Source of the DNA: Zelopaecilomyces penicillatus
Taxonomy: Eukaryota; Ascomycota; Sordariomycetes; Hypocreales; Pseudodiploosporaceae
Assembly (NCBI GenBank): GCA_005765155.1
Contig: VCCP01000007.1
Location: 1,629,501 to 1,693,500 of the forward strand
Length of the DNA stretch: 64,000 nt
Direction of reading: 5' to 3'
Below the pieces are notes generated by a model, which saw nothing but the letters and a program-made list of their open reading frames with translations, did no database searches and had not been told where the DNA came from. This document shows positions 14,701 to 25,621 of this stretch, piece by piece. The position numbers and the translations under genes are program-made. Position 1 is the first letter of the stretch; each line of letters starts with the position of its first letter.

Positions 14701-16308
14701 GAATGAGCGAGTGAATTCAGTCCCGACCGCAAAGATTCGAACAAGGGGGTTGCAGCGGATAACTTTTTGCCCCCTGCCAGGCTGGAAAATGGGCGATGGA
14801 ATTGAACACGTCCTCTGACCTGGACTCGACTAATGGGGACTCGGCGCCTGTGATGATCGCGGCCGACTATCTAGCATTATCGAGGCCAAGACATTGCAGG
14901 TGTATTCCGTGTTGAAGCATGAATGATCGTCACATTCTGTATCTGCAATATTGAGTGAGCCTACGTGTAGGCACTACACGCTGTTCCAGCGCTCCATTGG
15001 GCCACTGCTGGCCTCTGTGGCCTGCCAACCATAGTGGCCGCAGCAGCAACAAGCTTTCCTTTGCAGTTTAGGTGGCTTTTTGCCACTAACCCTGACTGTG
15101 TACTACGTAGTACCTGCTTGTACGGGGCACCATAGAGGGAGATACAATTAGGCAAGTACTGCCCACAGAACTCACTGTGAGTGACCAGTGACCCAACGCC
15201 CCTCCTCCGAGTCAGCTGCCCCACCAAGCGGCTGCTCCACTGTCCTACATGCTGCACCTGCGCTAAACCCTACCAAGGCAGTGGCCTAGAGGAAGGAAGG
15301 GGGGGGGTTGGAAAGCCCTCGGAGAGCAGTTGGTGGGCCTTTGGTGGGCTTTGGAGGGCTCTTGGAAGGCAAGAACTTGGGGAGTGGGAGGGTACCTGCT
15401 GCACCACTCCTACCGTGCATGGCGATGCCTGCCTCCAATAACCTAGTGCTTAACCTGCTTTCCCTTTGGATGTGTGCGCACTCGTACCTTACCTCGCCTT
15501 AGTGCCTGAGTATCTGCTGCATGGCTTGGCTTCGGCACTGTACTATATCCAACTGTACAGGTGTGCATGCAGGGCTCGTACGAGTCCCTGTTCTCGCTGA
15601 TGGTCATCGCCATCGCCATTGCTGTCAGTGTCGCTGCTCTGCCGCTGCACTGTTGCTGCACTGTTGCTGCTGTCTAGGGCCTGGACGACTCACTGGACTG
15701 GCCGACCGACTGACTGTCACTTCCGACAGGGTTCTGCCACTGGACGCCCTGAACCCTTCCCCCCACCCCACCCCCCCGGAGCGCTGCCCCCCAGCACCCT
15801 GGACATTGTAGGTCTGGGAGGTTTGGACGTCTATCTGTACCTGTAGTTTCAGCACTCGGCCCAGTACCCAGCTTATCCACAGCCAGTAGCAGGCGCAGAC
15901 CTCCAATCCGCCTCCCGATTCGATTTCTCGACTCGGCCACGACTTTCGACATCTTGCGTCTGTTCACGTTTTTGGGTTTTACCCATTCACCTCACTTCTT
16001 CATCACTTTTCCCTCCCCCTCGACTCTCAACCCCTCTTCATCTACCAATTGCCACGGGCAGGGCAATGGTTTGATCTGGGTGATCGCCCACATCTCTCTT
16101 TGTGAGTTTCTTCCCCTCCTCATCTCGTCTTCGTTTCGCCGCCGCCGACGTCGCCCGTTCGTTGCCTCCTCAGCAACGTTTGATGTTGCGGCTGCCCTGG
16201 CCTCTCACCCAACGGCCTCATCATCTCGACTGCCTTCCATCTCGCTGCCCGCCTGCCGCACCATCTCCCCTCCACTCTTGCTCACCGGGATTCTCTCTGT
16301 AGTTCGCC
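5790..16308. other. 10.5-kb gene-free stretch
   Basis: I found no open frame with family character, splice logic or homology-like composition on either strand. Base composition looks mixed and is not the extreme AT of a fully RIP-mutated block. It contains a 23-G run (10497-10519), a CA-type microsatellite near 11940-11959, a GGAT-rich stretch near 12820-12850 and a pyrimidine-rich leader (about 15955-16300) ahead of the ABC transporter ATG. It could be a long upstream region, long non-coding transcripts or fully decayed sequence. Confidence 0.5.
10497..10519 (+). repeat. Poly-G run, 23 bases
   Basis: An uninterrupted run of 23 G lies between AGGGAGA and TGGATGGG. Such runs can form G-quadruplexes and are also prone to sequencing and length error. 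Confidence 0.9.
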
Positions 16309-19300
16309 ATGGTGGCCGCCGACGACACACCGCCCGACGATGGTCGCGGCCTTTCCCAACCAAGACGAAACCACGACGGCAAAGAACTCTCGTTCGCCGA
16401 TATCCTTCTCCAGAACACCCAATACTTCTACGCATTTGTTTTACTTTTTTCCTTCCTTTTCTGTGCCGCTTGGTACAGTGTCTTCAACGCTAAGAAAGAA
16501 GAGGATATCGTCCAACCCTCCGTCAAAGGTCCAGGTGGCAAGCCTTTGCCCATCACGAAGCGAAAGAAGCGCAATGACGGCGAGCGCAAGATTGGTCCAG
16601 CTTTTGGTCGGACCGCCAAGAATGTTTTCCGCTATCTTGCTGCTGTAATATTCCTGAGCTATGTCGTCACAGGCGTCAGCATGTTCGTCCACGCCTTTTG
16701 GCACGAGAACCCATACAAATGGGCTAGGGAAGGGCTTCCATGGGCTGGAGAATGGAGTGTGGTATGTTGTCTCGAATGGAAGCATTTGTTGGGCTCCAAC
16801 ACCCCGTTTAACCCCTTTTTTCACACATTTAATATGTTTTTGATCTTGAAAATGAATGGTTTCTAACTCGTTCTTGCTTGACGCAGGTACATGTCACTGG
16901 CTCTACCTTCTTCTACCTCTACATTCTGTTCTCCCTTTTCGACTGGCGGAAGGGACCCAATATTGTTCATCTGCTCATCTGGGTGCTAGGATTCATTGGC
17001 GAACTCACCATCTTCGTAACCACCTTCATCGTTGCCGCCGATTGCCATTTCCTGCGAACCGTTCAGACCGACGACCCCACCAAAGATGGCAGCTGCATTG
17101 ATTATTGGACCAAAATTGATCTGGTTTTGTATTTCGTTCGCCTGATTCACATTTTCGGCCTTATCGCCCTCTATTGCGTTTCTTGGGGATACATGCTTCG
17201 TCAAGTTGACAACAGGGTCGAAGACGGCCACCGCAACAGCGAGTCAACTCCGCTACTCAACGGATATCATCAGTCATACGAAGCAGCACAACAAAACGGC
17301 AATGCCGAAGTCAATGGCCGACGAACGCGGGGACGTACTATGTCAAATGCAAGCAAACCGGCTGGCGGCAGTTACTCACGCAAGGATGATTCGGCTGCCT
17401 TTTATCGACCACAAAAGATTCCTCACAAAACATGGTGGGAGTATGTTAGGGGATACTCCCTCTTCTTTCCCTACTTGTGGCCCAGAGACTCTGTAGTCCT
17501 GAAATTGCAGGTACTCATTTGCTTCACTTTGGTTGTAATGGAGCGAATAGTCATCATCGCCGTTCCTTATCAAATTGGACGAGTTGTGAATAGGCTAGAG
17601 GCTGCCATTACAGAGGTACGGCAAGGCGAGCCTCTCACTCTCGATAACTTCCCACTCAAGGACTTCATTTTGCTCGGCACATTCTGGATACTACAGGGAC
17701 AATCTGGCCTGCTTGGGTCGCTGAGATCTCTTCTATGGATTCCTGTGTCGCAATACTCTTACCGGGGTCTGACTGCAGCTGCCTTCAACCATGTTCACTC
17801 GCTCAGTCTTGACTTTCACTTGTCCAAGCGCACTGGCGAAGTACTTTCCGCTCTCAACAAAGGCTCCGCCATCAACCAGTTTTTAGAACAAGTAACATTT
17901 CAGGTCATCCCAATGCTGTTCGATCTGTTTTTCTCAATTACTGTCTTCTATTACAACTATGGTCCACTCTATGCCGAGCTCAATCTTGTCGGCACATGCT
18001 GGTATCTCTACATGACCATCAAGATGGCCTCAACCCGAGCGGATCAGAGGCGAGAAATGACAAATGCGGATCGCGAAGAGGAAGCAATTAAAAACGACTC
18101 GATCTCTAGTTATGAAACGGTCAAATATTTTAATGCAGAAGAGTTCGAGTCTAACCGTTATCAATCAAAGGTTGGCGTTTTTCAAAAGGCAGAGGCACAG
18201 GTCCAGATGGGCATGGTATTGATGAATATCTGTCAAACTGTGGTTTTCAATTTGGGAAGAATAATAGCGGCTCTTGTCTGTGGCTGGCAAGTGGCTATTG
18301 GTCTGCGAACTACTGGCGACTGGTTTACGGTCGTATCCTATCTCACACAGCTACAGGGGCCCCTCAACTTTTTTGGCACATTCTACCGGACCGTGCAGCA
18401 GGCTATGATATCCGGTGAGCGGCTGCTGGAGCTCTTCAAAATCCAGCCGACTGTTGTTGATGCACCAAATGCCGTGCCACTGGAGAATTTCGGTGGCCAT
18501 GTGCGGTGGAACAATGTCAGCTTCTCGTATGATCGACGACGACCAGCTCTACGAAATATCAGCTTTGAATGCGCACCTGGCACAACTACTGCATTTGTTG
18601 GTGAATCAGGTGGTGGCAAGTCAACCCTGTTCCGTCACATGTTCCGATACTACGACTGCGATGAAGGTAGCATTGAGTTTGATGGTCACAATGTCAAGGA
18701 ACTGACTATCAACTCCGTGAGACGCCACATCGGTGTTGTACCCCAGGACACGACATTATTCAACGAGACTCTCATGTACAATTTGAAGTATGCCAACCCA
18801 CAGGCCACTGATGAAGATGTTTATGCCGCATGCCGCGCGGCGAGCATTCATGAACGTATCTTGTCCTTCCCAGACCAGTACAACACTCAAGTTGGAGAAA
18901 GAGGTCTGCGACTTAGTGGTGGAGAGAAGCAACGGGTTGCTATTGCTCGTACTATTCTCAAAGACCCGAGAATTATCATGCTGGATGAAGCCACGTCAGC
19001 CCTTGATTCCCACACCGAACAAGAAATCCAGGACAACGTTTGGAACATTGGACAAGGCCGCACTTTGCTCATTATCGCGTATGTATCTTTTTTTTAACCC
19101 CCATTGTACCTCAAATGTTTTCCCTCCTCTAACCATCGAACGTTCTTAGGCATCGACTGTCAACAATCACACACGCCGACCAGATCGTGGTGCTGCACTC
19201 CGGGACAGTTGTGGAAAAAGGCACCCACGAGGAATTACTTGCTGCACGTGGCCGTTATGCATCCATGTGGGAGAAACAAATACGAGCTGAACGGGCTCTG

Positions 19301-19543
19301 GATGCAGCCAGGGAAGCTCATCTGAGGGCTGCCCGTGCGATGAGAAGAGCCAATATGCGGGGGAAGCAGCAAACAGAAACTCCGATGGATGGGTATAAAA
19401 ATCTTGGTTCAACCGCCACGCTCAATTCCGCCAATACCTCTCAGACCAAAGGAGGCGAAGAGACAACAACTTCTGCCTCCTCAGCATCGTCAGACGTTGA
19501 ATCAACACATACTCACGATGACCACCTCGGTGAGCAACATTAA
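16309..19543 (+). CDS. hmt1: Vacuolar heavy-metal-tolerance ABC half-transporter (HMT1 type)
   Basis: This is an ABCB-type half transporter like S. pombe Hmt1, which protects cells from cadmium by moving thiol conjugates into the vacuole. Exons are 16309-16761, 16887-19078 and 19150-19543, giving 1,012 residues; introns are 125 and 71 bp, each with a CTAAC branch. Five hydrophobic segments before about residue 255 form the extra N-terminal TMD0 typical of the HMT1 group. The six-helix exporter domain follows (about 330-600). The nucleotide-binding domain has Walker [10 protein letters not shown] (about 723), signature LSGGEKQR (about 827), Walker B IIMLDEAT (about 847) and the H-loop His of IAHRLST, rebuilt exactly across intron 2. 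All ATPase motifs are intact. The C-terminus is a low-complexity Thr/Ser/Glu tail. The start has a good context (GCCATGG). Vacuolar location is by family. Confidence 0.93.
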
Positions 19544-22280
19544 GCATTGTGTGCTTCGAACGATTCAGCATGTGCGGCTTCAACACACTTGACTGTATCT
19601 GGATCCTTTTTTATTTCTTCATTCCGATGGGTGGACGAATCGAAGATTCATAAACAGGCGTCATTTGGCATGACTATGTATCATGTTTTGTATCCCCTTT
19701 ACCTCACGACCAACGCAGCACCAAAGCTGGATACACCGGGTCATTATGCTTTACATCGCTTTGCTACATTAAGACTCGAGTTTTCCAGTTTTGATTTGCG
19801 TTCCTTTTTTTTCCCTTTACTTGCTTATAACCTTGCCAATTGGCGAGAGTGGCATTATCGCTGTCTACGAATTTCTCACATTGAAAATGGCATGAAGACT
19901 GCATTGGATTGGCGTTGGGGGTTTCTTTGTTTCAATGGTTTCATATTGCATAAACGTTTCGCCTACGTTTACCAAACCTAATACCTGCTTTGTCGTTTCG
20001 GATTTGAATTCATGCAGCGATTCCGCGCTTGCGCAACTCTTTCGTCAACTTCGATTCGTCCCGATTTTGTGCATGCGATATGCTATTAGTGATTCGCGAT
20101 ATTCCGAAAGATGATATCTCGCTCTTTGATATCATTCTAGCGGTTTCTTGCGCTGACCAAACGCGGATCATAAGCTACATGCGATTTACATCATATTGGA
20201 CTGAGAGGTGACACCGCTGTGGAGTAATCGACAACTCCTATGAATTGGATCACCTCCTTTTCACTCTACAAGCGGAAATTGTACGTTGCATTTTTTTTTT
20301 TGGCCAGGATTCTTGCTGCCTTTGTTGTGTTTTTTTATATGAAGGGATGAAATACGCGAATGGAAGATGGTGGTAATGCGAGAGGTGGCATGTCGAGCTG
20401 GAGTTGAAGATAACCTGCCTCGAATGTTTTTGATGTTTCCCAATGAAGCGATGTAACTGCAAGCGGTCTATACCAACACCCCGGGAGAATGCAGAGAGAG
20501 AGAAAGGGGCCGGGAGGGGGTGTAAGGGCAACTATAGCGCAGCTGAGTGGATATGGCGACCACAGTCCTTTTGGGTGGTTATTTTGCTTTTCACTTTCTT
20601 CTTCTGTGTTTCTAAGTACTACATTGTGCATTGTCGCCTGCGATTTAAGGTAAAGAGGACTCTATTAGCTGAAGCGTTGGCATTGTCTCGACAAACGAGC
20701 TTGCGAACCATTTGTGTACCATTTCCACTTTCGACTGTACAGGTACATTTCTTTCATTTTTCTTTAGGAAGGCAGGAGGGATATAGACTATTAGGTCTCA
20801 CCAGGAATAATGAAGAAGACTTGGCAGCAAAAATGGAAACCTACTCAAAGAGTTGACGGATGGTTTTTCATTTATTTTCAATTGTTTTCCTTTATAATTT
20901 TCCTACATTCCCTTTTCTAGAGATGGAATATTCAAATTAGCGAGGTCTCTACCTCGTCTTGTTTGACTCACTCCCTTGTGTACGGAAAACGGATCAAACA
21001 ACTGGGATGGGAGAGGAGGGAAGACAAAGGGAAATAAAGGACGGTCTGCTAGCGCAAGCAAGCATCTGAAAATGATCAAATAAAAACGAGGGGTTTCTGT
21101 TTCAAACTGTGTGTCCATCTATCATGCTGCCTACCTAGGTGATGATGTAGTTGAATACTCCTCCATGCCCTTCTCAAAAAGGTGTTGGGATACGGTAATA
21201 TAACTAACTACTGAATGTTTTTCGTCATTATAGAAGTTTAATATGTGACTATCTATGGCTGACCAAGGTAAAGATTTAACTTGATATTCATCGAAGTAGG
21301 TAAAAGGAAAACAACACTCTGACTACCTATAGGAGAACCAATTGAAGAAGTGTCATGTTTGGGGAAACCCAGAAATTATTAGCATGATTGACGATTATTT
21401 TCCTTTCCCCTTGATCTTATGCTGGTCGACATGATCAACACACACACACACACCGACTCATACAAAACTATATTTCTCCAGATTTACAGGATTGGTGTGG
21501 TATATACAAGGAGCAATATGAAAAAAAAAAAAAACAGCTAGGCAGAAAAAGAGAGCATCAAAGTCCATCCTACACCATGTCCACCCTACTACAGGTGCGT
21601 CTCAACTTCAAGGACAACAAAAGAAAAAAAAACGATCTTGACGGACTGGGGAGGAAAATACCAGAGTGGTTGAAATAATCCCTTTCATATGCCCTCACTT
21701 GCCGAATCACATTAATCACATAAAAGTTCAAACAAATAACGAGTGATAAAATTAAACATAGTGTACAGGAAGAAAACTGACAAAGGGCCGCCTTTCCATC
21801 CCTCCCCGTCTCATTGATCTGATCAGTTAACTCATTAATAGTAGTGAGACTTTAAAAGCCGGCCGTCCTTATCCCATTTGCTTGCCAGCCAGCCCCTTTC
21901 CACCCACCCATATCCAGTAGTTTCATTTCGTTTCCATCATCTCCGAAAATCCAAGTCCAACAACTCCTCGTCATGCAGCCCGCCTCCATTTCTTTCAAGA
22001 GAAAAAAACAAAGAGTGTCCATATATATTATAGTATTAAACGCCGTTTTCCATGCTTTGCATTAATTTCCCAATGGCATCGTGGGAAGGTGGCTTCTTCT
22101 TTTATTCCACAGGGGCGAAAACTGTATCTCAGGCTCATGTTACCTCCAGATTCACTCATTCCGCCTCCGTTTTGTTAGGAAAGTGTCTCGCGGTCTAGAG
22201 CCCCCCAATTTTCTTGCGTGGCCGGCTTCACATGTTATTTCTGATGCGTGAAACTGAATTCAGACACTATAAAGCGAATT
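19544..22280. other. 2.7-kb convergent spacer
   Basis: This lies between the 3' ends of hmt1 and lag1, which converge. It holds a (CA)n microsatellite near 21439-21455 and an A run near 21520-21534, and is AT-rich after about 20850. I see no supported gene. Confidence 0.55.
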
Positions 22281-23693
22281 CTAGTGCTTGGAATTGCCGT
22301 TGATCGACTTTCCGTTGATCTCGAGCACAGGGGTCTTCTTATTCTCGACCACCTTTTCCTCTTCTTCTTCATCTTCTTCATCATCAGATCGGTCATCAGT
22401 GGCCTCCTTATCACGAAGGAAGCGCAAGGCGATGCGAAGAATGTAGAAAAGCCAAAACAGGTTGAGCGCTTGCAGAGAGGAGAGCAAGGCAGCTGTAATG
22501 TACTGGCTTAGTGTGCATTTGTACTGTTCAGTCTCCCAGTTGAGCTCAAAAGGACCAATAGTGCGGAACTCAGTGAAGAGGGACCAGAGGATCTTGATGT
22601 TGATAACATGGCGCATGTAGATCCAGACACCAACAAACAGAGCAAAGTAAGGAGCAACAATGGGGTGATCAATGTAGTTGAGAACTTTGGAGGTGGCGAG
22701 GAAGAAGTCACTGATGTCATGAGTGATGTAGACAGCGATGCCAATGTAGGTGAAATGGAAACGATAGCTGAGGCCAATGAGGGCCAGGCTGACGATGTGA
22801 TGTCCAACGAGCTCCTTGAAGTCCTTTCGTGGCTTTTCCATACCAAGGACCAGGACAATGGCTTGCTGAGCCCAGTAAGCAGCCTGAAAGAGGTAATAAA
22901 ACTTGACGATGCCCTCGTGGGAACGGTGCGGGAAGTTCTCGTACATGCCGCGAGTGTTGAAATACCAGATGGGAGTGCGGCTCATGACGTACATGCCAGC
23001 AGGCCCGAGAACACCAAAGTAAATGGCCGTGTAGAGCTGCTCCATAAACCGTGCCTGCTTGCCCTTGCTAAGACCAGTGGCGCGAGCAAGCGGCCGGAGC
23101 ATCTCCTGCATAATGAACTCACGCGTAAAAGAGAGGACAATGGTGTAAAAAGCAACAAAGGCAATATCCCAGCGGCCCTTGCCATAGTGCAAGGGTTTCG
23201 TTGGATCGTCCTGAGGAAGAGGATACGACAGGAAGATGAAGCGGTGGAGCGGATTGGACTCGGTCGGGTTGATAGCGTAGCCGATGAGGAAAATGAGGAG
23301 CAGAACAGCTGGTAGGATGAATGTGTGCTTGATCATTGTCTGGCGAATGCGAGAGAATGCGCCGCGAGCCCGACGACGCTTGGAGAGGCGTTTGACACCT
23401 CCATTGCTGTTGTCAGATTTACGAGACTATTGTGAGAGACAGGAGAAGGTTAGCCAGGGCAATTCTTAGGTGCTGTAGGAACGATTGAGCGGTCTTGGGA
23501 AATGACATACCTGGTAGTCACTGGCATCCAGACTTGCTTTGCTTGAGGCCAGTGCCGGCGCGCCAGTATCTCCAGCTCGAATCTCACCGCCAAGGCCACT
23601 GCTCTTCCGCCTTCGACGAGCGCCGTCGGCGTCGGCTTTGCGCAGCTGATCGGCCGAGGTGTTGAGGAGCGGGAACGGCTCCATGCCCGACAT
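22281..23693 (-). CDS. lag1: Ceramide synthase, Lag1/Lac1 family (TLC domain)
   Basis: Acyl-CoA-dependent ceramide synthase of the ER, joining very-long-chain fatty acyl-CoA to a sphingoid base. Exons are 23693-23511 and 23426-22281, flanking an 84-bp intron (GTATGT..AATAG) in phase 0; 442 residues. The N-terminus is cytosolic and basic (RRRRKSS, then KRLSKRRRARGAF after the intron). Several membrane helices follow. The Lag1 motif lies in the middle (HHIVSLALIGLSYRFHFTYI, then THDISDF), with the double His and Asp-Asp residues expected of active enzymes. The tail is strongly acidic (DDEEDEEEEE), as in yeast Lag1/Lac1. Fungi often have two or three paralogs; I cannot say from sequence alone which chain-length class this is. 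Confidence 0.95.
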
Positions 23694-25621
23694 ACTGATG
23701 GATTTCTCGGGTGTTTTCTTCTTCTTCTTCTTCCAATTCTCCTGTCCTTATTACAGTCGGCGTAGTTCGTCGCGGTTTTCTAAGACTCAGGGGTCGTGTC
23801 TGATGCTTGGTGTGACAACTGCGGATGGATCGGAGCAATTGAGAAGTAACGCGGTGTCCCCCAAGATGAAGCAGCAAGAGGATTTATTATTCCTCGCTTG
23901 GCAAAAAGTCTGTTTGTTTGCTTGCGCGAGCGCATTCGTCGAAACACGCGTCGACGTCACCAGAGTTTGTGGCTCAGGGGGGGTAGGAGGGGGGGAGAAA
24001 TAGATGCGGCTTTCGATAAGGGGGGGGTGGTTTTTGTGTGGAACTCTAATAACCGGTATCTTTTTGGCCTGCGAATAGGGCCGGTCGAAAAGGTTTGCGT
24101 GTTTTAGGGGCAGCGGCGGAGGGGGCGTCTCCTAAATGCCCAGAAAAAGATGCCCCAAGGTATTATTCCAAGAAGACTGTTCAGAAGAAGAGGATGAAGG
24201 ATTCAGAACACAAAGTTGGCGGAGAGCGTGGGAGATGGGTGCAGGAGCTTTGGGGGGAAAATCGAAGAGCCCAAAGCAGAGATGCCAAACCACCACCACC
24301 ACCACCACCAGCGCGCACCCACTGTAATGACCACTATAACTACTTGCTCAATTACTCGGCACTAATACCACCCACAGCCAATACGACTTGCCTTTCACGC
24401 TGTGTGGCAGGTGTTAAAATTACCTTTCCAGGTATGGATTTCTTTCTACACCCTCAGGAAGTCGCTCTCACCACCCTTCACACAACGACAGCCTTACACC
24501 CAAGGACTACAACCACTATTGTTCCAATCGCCAATCGCCAATCGCGAACAATAAAGAAAAAAAGAGACGCCCATTCGCCCATAGAGCAGCATTGGGTGGC
24601 CTCCCATCTTACCTCGGCACGGTAGTTGCCAGTGATAATTGATACCTGGCCTGCAAGTAAATAAAATCGCCCAGGAGTAATTTAAACTTGGCCCTTTTCC
24701 GGCGCTAGTCCTATCCACTCTTGACAACGTGGTCGGTTACAACCAAAATAAAAAAGAGAGAGAGAGAGAGAGAGCATGGTCTTAGCGCTTTTCAGGGGAT
24801 CTCACTTGCTGGGGTGGGGGGGGTTATTACCCCTGGATTGGGGGTCTGTTTTTGCTCGGCGGGCTGACGGCGGGCTGCTCAGGTCTAAAAATATGGGCCC
24901 TGGATTACGTGAGCACGTCGCAGGAGTCACAGAGCCTTTGAGTGAGTGAACCTTTGATTGCATGCTTTATTACTTCTAGGTTGTATGTCAAGTCAAGGAG
25001 GACAACGTTGTAGCTGTAAACCACCAGATCAAGACAGCACCCAGATTTGATTGAATATAACATCTTTGATTGAATATAACATATTTGATTGGATATAACA
25101 TATTTGATTCAAACAACCACGGGCATTCGTAGTATACAGTTATAAAAATAACCCGATAGATCCATCATCTCCAACCCTCGTTGGAAATCTCATGGAAATC
25201 TCAACACTCCCCCATCACTGTAACTCGTCAAACGAGCACCACATATATACATGCCCCGTGCCGTTCTACCTCCCTTCCAAACGCCAGAGTAAGGAATGAA
25301 CCTATGCTTCATGTAAAAATTGCTGTCGCCGCCCTATCTTTGCACCAACCCCAATCAAAAATGCCATCAGACCTGCTGCTTGCTTACTTTGTGCAAACAA
25401 GGGCCTATTTGCCTCAAAAATCACAACAAAAAACGGGTATCATCGTCCACTCTGCTAAATTTGCTCACTAACGTGATTCGCGCCGTGGCGGTTTCCCTTT
25501 TCATAATATAACTATCAAATCCTCAAACGCCTCGCTGTAAAACCCAGATCAGACCCCATGGGATATCGCATACCATATGGCGTGGCATGTTTTTTCTTTT
25601 GGTTGATTCGTTTGTTCTTGT
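23694..25621. other. Spacer between lag1 and palH
   Basis: This covers the lag1 upstream region and the palH 3' side. It contains an ACC trinucleotide run (about 24290-24311), a (GA)n run (about 24752-24774) and a 19-bp tandem repeat (25046-25110). Open frames across the ACC run are low complexity and I do not support them as genes. Confidence 0.5.
25046..25110 (+). repeat. 19-bp tandem repeat, about 3.4 copies
   Basis: The unit TTTGATTGAATATAACATM is repeated three times almost perfectly and then truncated (TTTGATTC). It is a small AT-rich minisatellite with no coding content. Confidence 0.85.

Noticed and set aside
22608..23315. 235-codon forward frame
   Set aside because: It is antisense to the ceramide synthase coding exon, which has clear TLC-domain residues.
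24095..24625. 176-codon forward frame
   Set aside because: It spans an ACC repeat that encodes a Pro run and otherwise looks random; probably chance in an intergenic region.
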